From Clostridiales bacterium (GTDB lineage Bacteria; Bacillota; Clostridia; Tissierellales; Dethiosulfatibacteraceae): a stretch of DNA of 7,951 nucleotides. Positions 7,060 through 7,951 of the stretch are shown one piece after another (the stretch's first letter is position 1; every line of letters starts with the position of its first letter). The translations under genes were made by a program, and so were the position numbers. The notes under the pieces are model-generated. The model made no database searches, was not told the origin of the DNA, and worked only from the letters and a program-made list of their open reading frames with translations. The DNA lies in contig DMAP01000405.1 in NCBI GenBank assembly GCA_003446975.1, positions 1-7,951 on the forward strand, read 5' to 3'.

Positions 7060-7088
7060 ATTATAGCATAGACCTGAAAAGCGTACAA
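7060..7088 (-). promoter_or_regulatory. Promoter of the regulator-symporter transcript
   Basis: On the minus strand a perfect TATAAT (7065-7060) is preceded by TG one base upstream, giving the extended -10 TGCTATAAT. TTGTAC (7088-7083) sits 17 nt further upstream as a partial -35 (TTG matches). It lies wholly in the gap after the butyrate kinase stop codon (7101-7099) and would give a leader of roughly 20-25 nt before the ATG at 7029. The regulator and symporter can therefore be transcribed apart from buk. I see no intrinsic terminator between buk and this promoter, so read-through from buk is also possible. Confidence 0.65.
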
Positions 7089-7098
7089 ATAAAGGTTT

Positions 7099-7951
7099 CT
7101 ATGCGTATATTTTAGCAGTCTCCTCATTTCTCAACACTCTCAAAACACCTTGTGCCAATGCTGGCATCTCAAATCCGCCCGGATATACGATAATATCCGC
7201 AATAAAAGATGTTCTTTGCTTGAGCCAGCCAACGAAAAGATCATCATATGCCAAGCCACCGGTCAGTATGATTTTATCAACTTCACCACATAAAACGGTT
7301 GCAGCTGCCCCAATTTCTTTTGCCACCTGATATGCCATAGCCCCATAAATCATTTCAGCGTATTTATCACCATTCTTGATTCTCTTTCCAATCTCCTGTC
7401 CATCCTTGGTCCCCAAATAAGCTACAAGACCACCACCGCCAACCAATTTTTTTCTCAATTCTTTTTTTGTGTATTTGCCTGAGTAACAAATCTCTATGAG
7501 ATCCCCAATGGGGAGACCACCGGTTCTTTCTGGAGAGAATGGACCATCACCATCCAGACAGTTATTGACATCAATTATTCTGCCTTTCTTGTGCATTCCC
7601 GCTGAAATGCCTCCGCCTAGATGTACCGTTATAAAATTGAAATCCTCATATTTCCCACCCATTTCTGAAGCGGCCTTTCTTGCAGCTGCTTTTTGACTCA
7701 ATGGATGATCCTTTGATTTTCTTTTGATTTCTGGAAACCCTGAAATTCTTGCGTAATCTTCGAGCTCATCAACAATAACCGGATCCACTACATAAGATTT
7801 AATGCCCAGTTCCTTGGCAATCTCATTTGCCAAAATGCCACCCAAATTGGAAGCATGTTGACCCATTACGCCTACTTTCAAGTCTTCAAGCATAGGTTCA
7901 TTGACAATATAAGTGCCACCTTCAACAGGCTTCATGTTTCCACCTCTGCCA
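7099..7951 (-). CDS. buk: Butyrate kinase (partial, N-terminus outside window)
   Basis: These are the last 283 residues of a butyrate kinase of the acetate/butyrate kinase (ASKHA) family, which interconverts butyryl phosphate plus ADP with butyrate plus ATP in the cytoplasm. Family enzymes are about 355-360 residues, so about 75 N-terminal residues are missing. The frame stays open to the window edge and reads GRGGNMKPVEGGTY, a conserved family segment, so the Met at 7935 is internal and not the start. Visible residues include the phosphate-2 motif FITVHLGGGIS (106-116), the Buk hallmark GDGPFSPERTGGLP (134-147), a GGGG loop (171-174) and the adenosine-binding ILTGGLAYDD (228-237). It ends KIYA followed by TAG. 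Buk normally acts after phosphotransbutyrylase, whose gene may lie upstream. Branched-chain acyl phosphates (isobutyrate, isovalerate) are possible substrates, and the regulator and symporter next door fit a role in carboxylic acid metabolism. Confidence 0.95.
   Translation of the reverse strand, partial: GRGGNMKPVEGGTYIVNEPMLEDLKVGVMGQHASNLGGILANEIAKELGIKSYVVDPVIVDELEDYARISGFPEIKRKSKDHPLSQKAAARKAASEMGGKYEDFNFITVHLGGGISAGMHKKGRIIDVNNCLDGDGPFSPERTGGLPIGDLIEICYSGKYTKKELRKKLVGGGGLVAYLGTKDGQEIGKRIKNGDKYAEMIYGAMAYQVAKEIGAAATVLCGEVDKIILTGGLAYDDLFVGWLKQRTSFIADIIVYPGGFEMPALAQGVLRVLRNEETAKIYA

Noticed and set aside
7071..7101. Possible terminator after buk (AGAAACCT pairing with AGGTCT)
   Set aside because: The stem is short and broken, the loop long, and there is no U-tract in the right place; the sequence is better explained as promoter.
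7814..7833. TTGGCA-8nt-TGCCAA inverted repeat that also resembles a -24/-12 promoter
   Set aside because: The GG to GC distance is one base too long for sigma-54, and the bases lie inside buk coding sequence (LANEIAKELG region), so the symmetry is probably accidental.
7099..7935. Complete 278-residue butyrate kinase starting at Met in 7935
   Set aside because: The frame continues upstream with GRGGN, part of the conserved family segment, to the window edge, and family members are about 355 residues long.

Overview
This 7.95 kb window is AT-rich overall. It has strong Gram-positive Shine-Dalgarno sequences, every gene lies on the minus strand, and the gene families are typical of anaerobic Bacillota. 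It most resembles a chromosome segment from a member of the Clostridia that ferments amino acids or makes butyrate. The genus cannot be fixed from the sequence alone. Gene order below follows transcription, from high to low coordinates.

Region 1 (7951 to about 3650) is a carboxylate-metabolism block. It starts with the last 283 residues of a butyrate kinase (buk), which is cut by the window edge. A short gap follows that holds a good sigma-A-type promoter. Next is a sigma-54-dependent activator with a PrpR-type sensor domain, a PAS domain, an AAA+ domain and a Fis-type helix-turn-helix. Sixteen bases after it comes a sodium:solute symporter that starts with TTG. A strong minus-strand intrinsic terminator with a 16-bp stem closes the block. 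Together these look like sensing, transport and ATP-yielding conversion of a short-chain or branched-chain carboxylic acid, although the substrate is inferred only from context.

The main oddity is in the activator. Codon 389 is an in-frame TAA at the position where the family normally has Glu, in the LLESELFGYE segment between Walker A and the GAFTGA loop. The reading frame is otherwise intact on both sides, down to the HTH. This is a single-base nonsense change (GAA to TAA), a sequencing error, or a recent inactivation, and not a frameshift. As read, the protein could not be a working ATPase.

Region 2 (about 3600 to 1) is a separate operon with its own promoter region, which carries short direct and inverted repeats. 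It encodes a lipoprotein, an ABC-2-type exporter ATPase with the DrrA-like C-terminal extension, and two ABC-2 permeases. The second permease is truncated by the window edge and overlaps the first by 23 bp. The layout matches heterodimeric drug, lipid or antibiotic exporters of the LnrLMN/YfiLMN and NatAB kind, here led by a lipoprotein of unknown function.

No tRNA, rRNA, CRISPR array, insertion sequence or prophage gene was seen. No gene-free stretch exceeds 300 bases. The longest is the 179-base gap at 3538-3716, which holds the terminator and the promoter. I did not find a clearly novel system. The items most worth a second look are the interrupted activator, the GC-rich symporter beside an AT-rich regulator, and the repeat-bearing promoter of the exporter operon.
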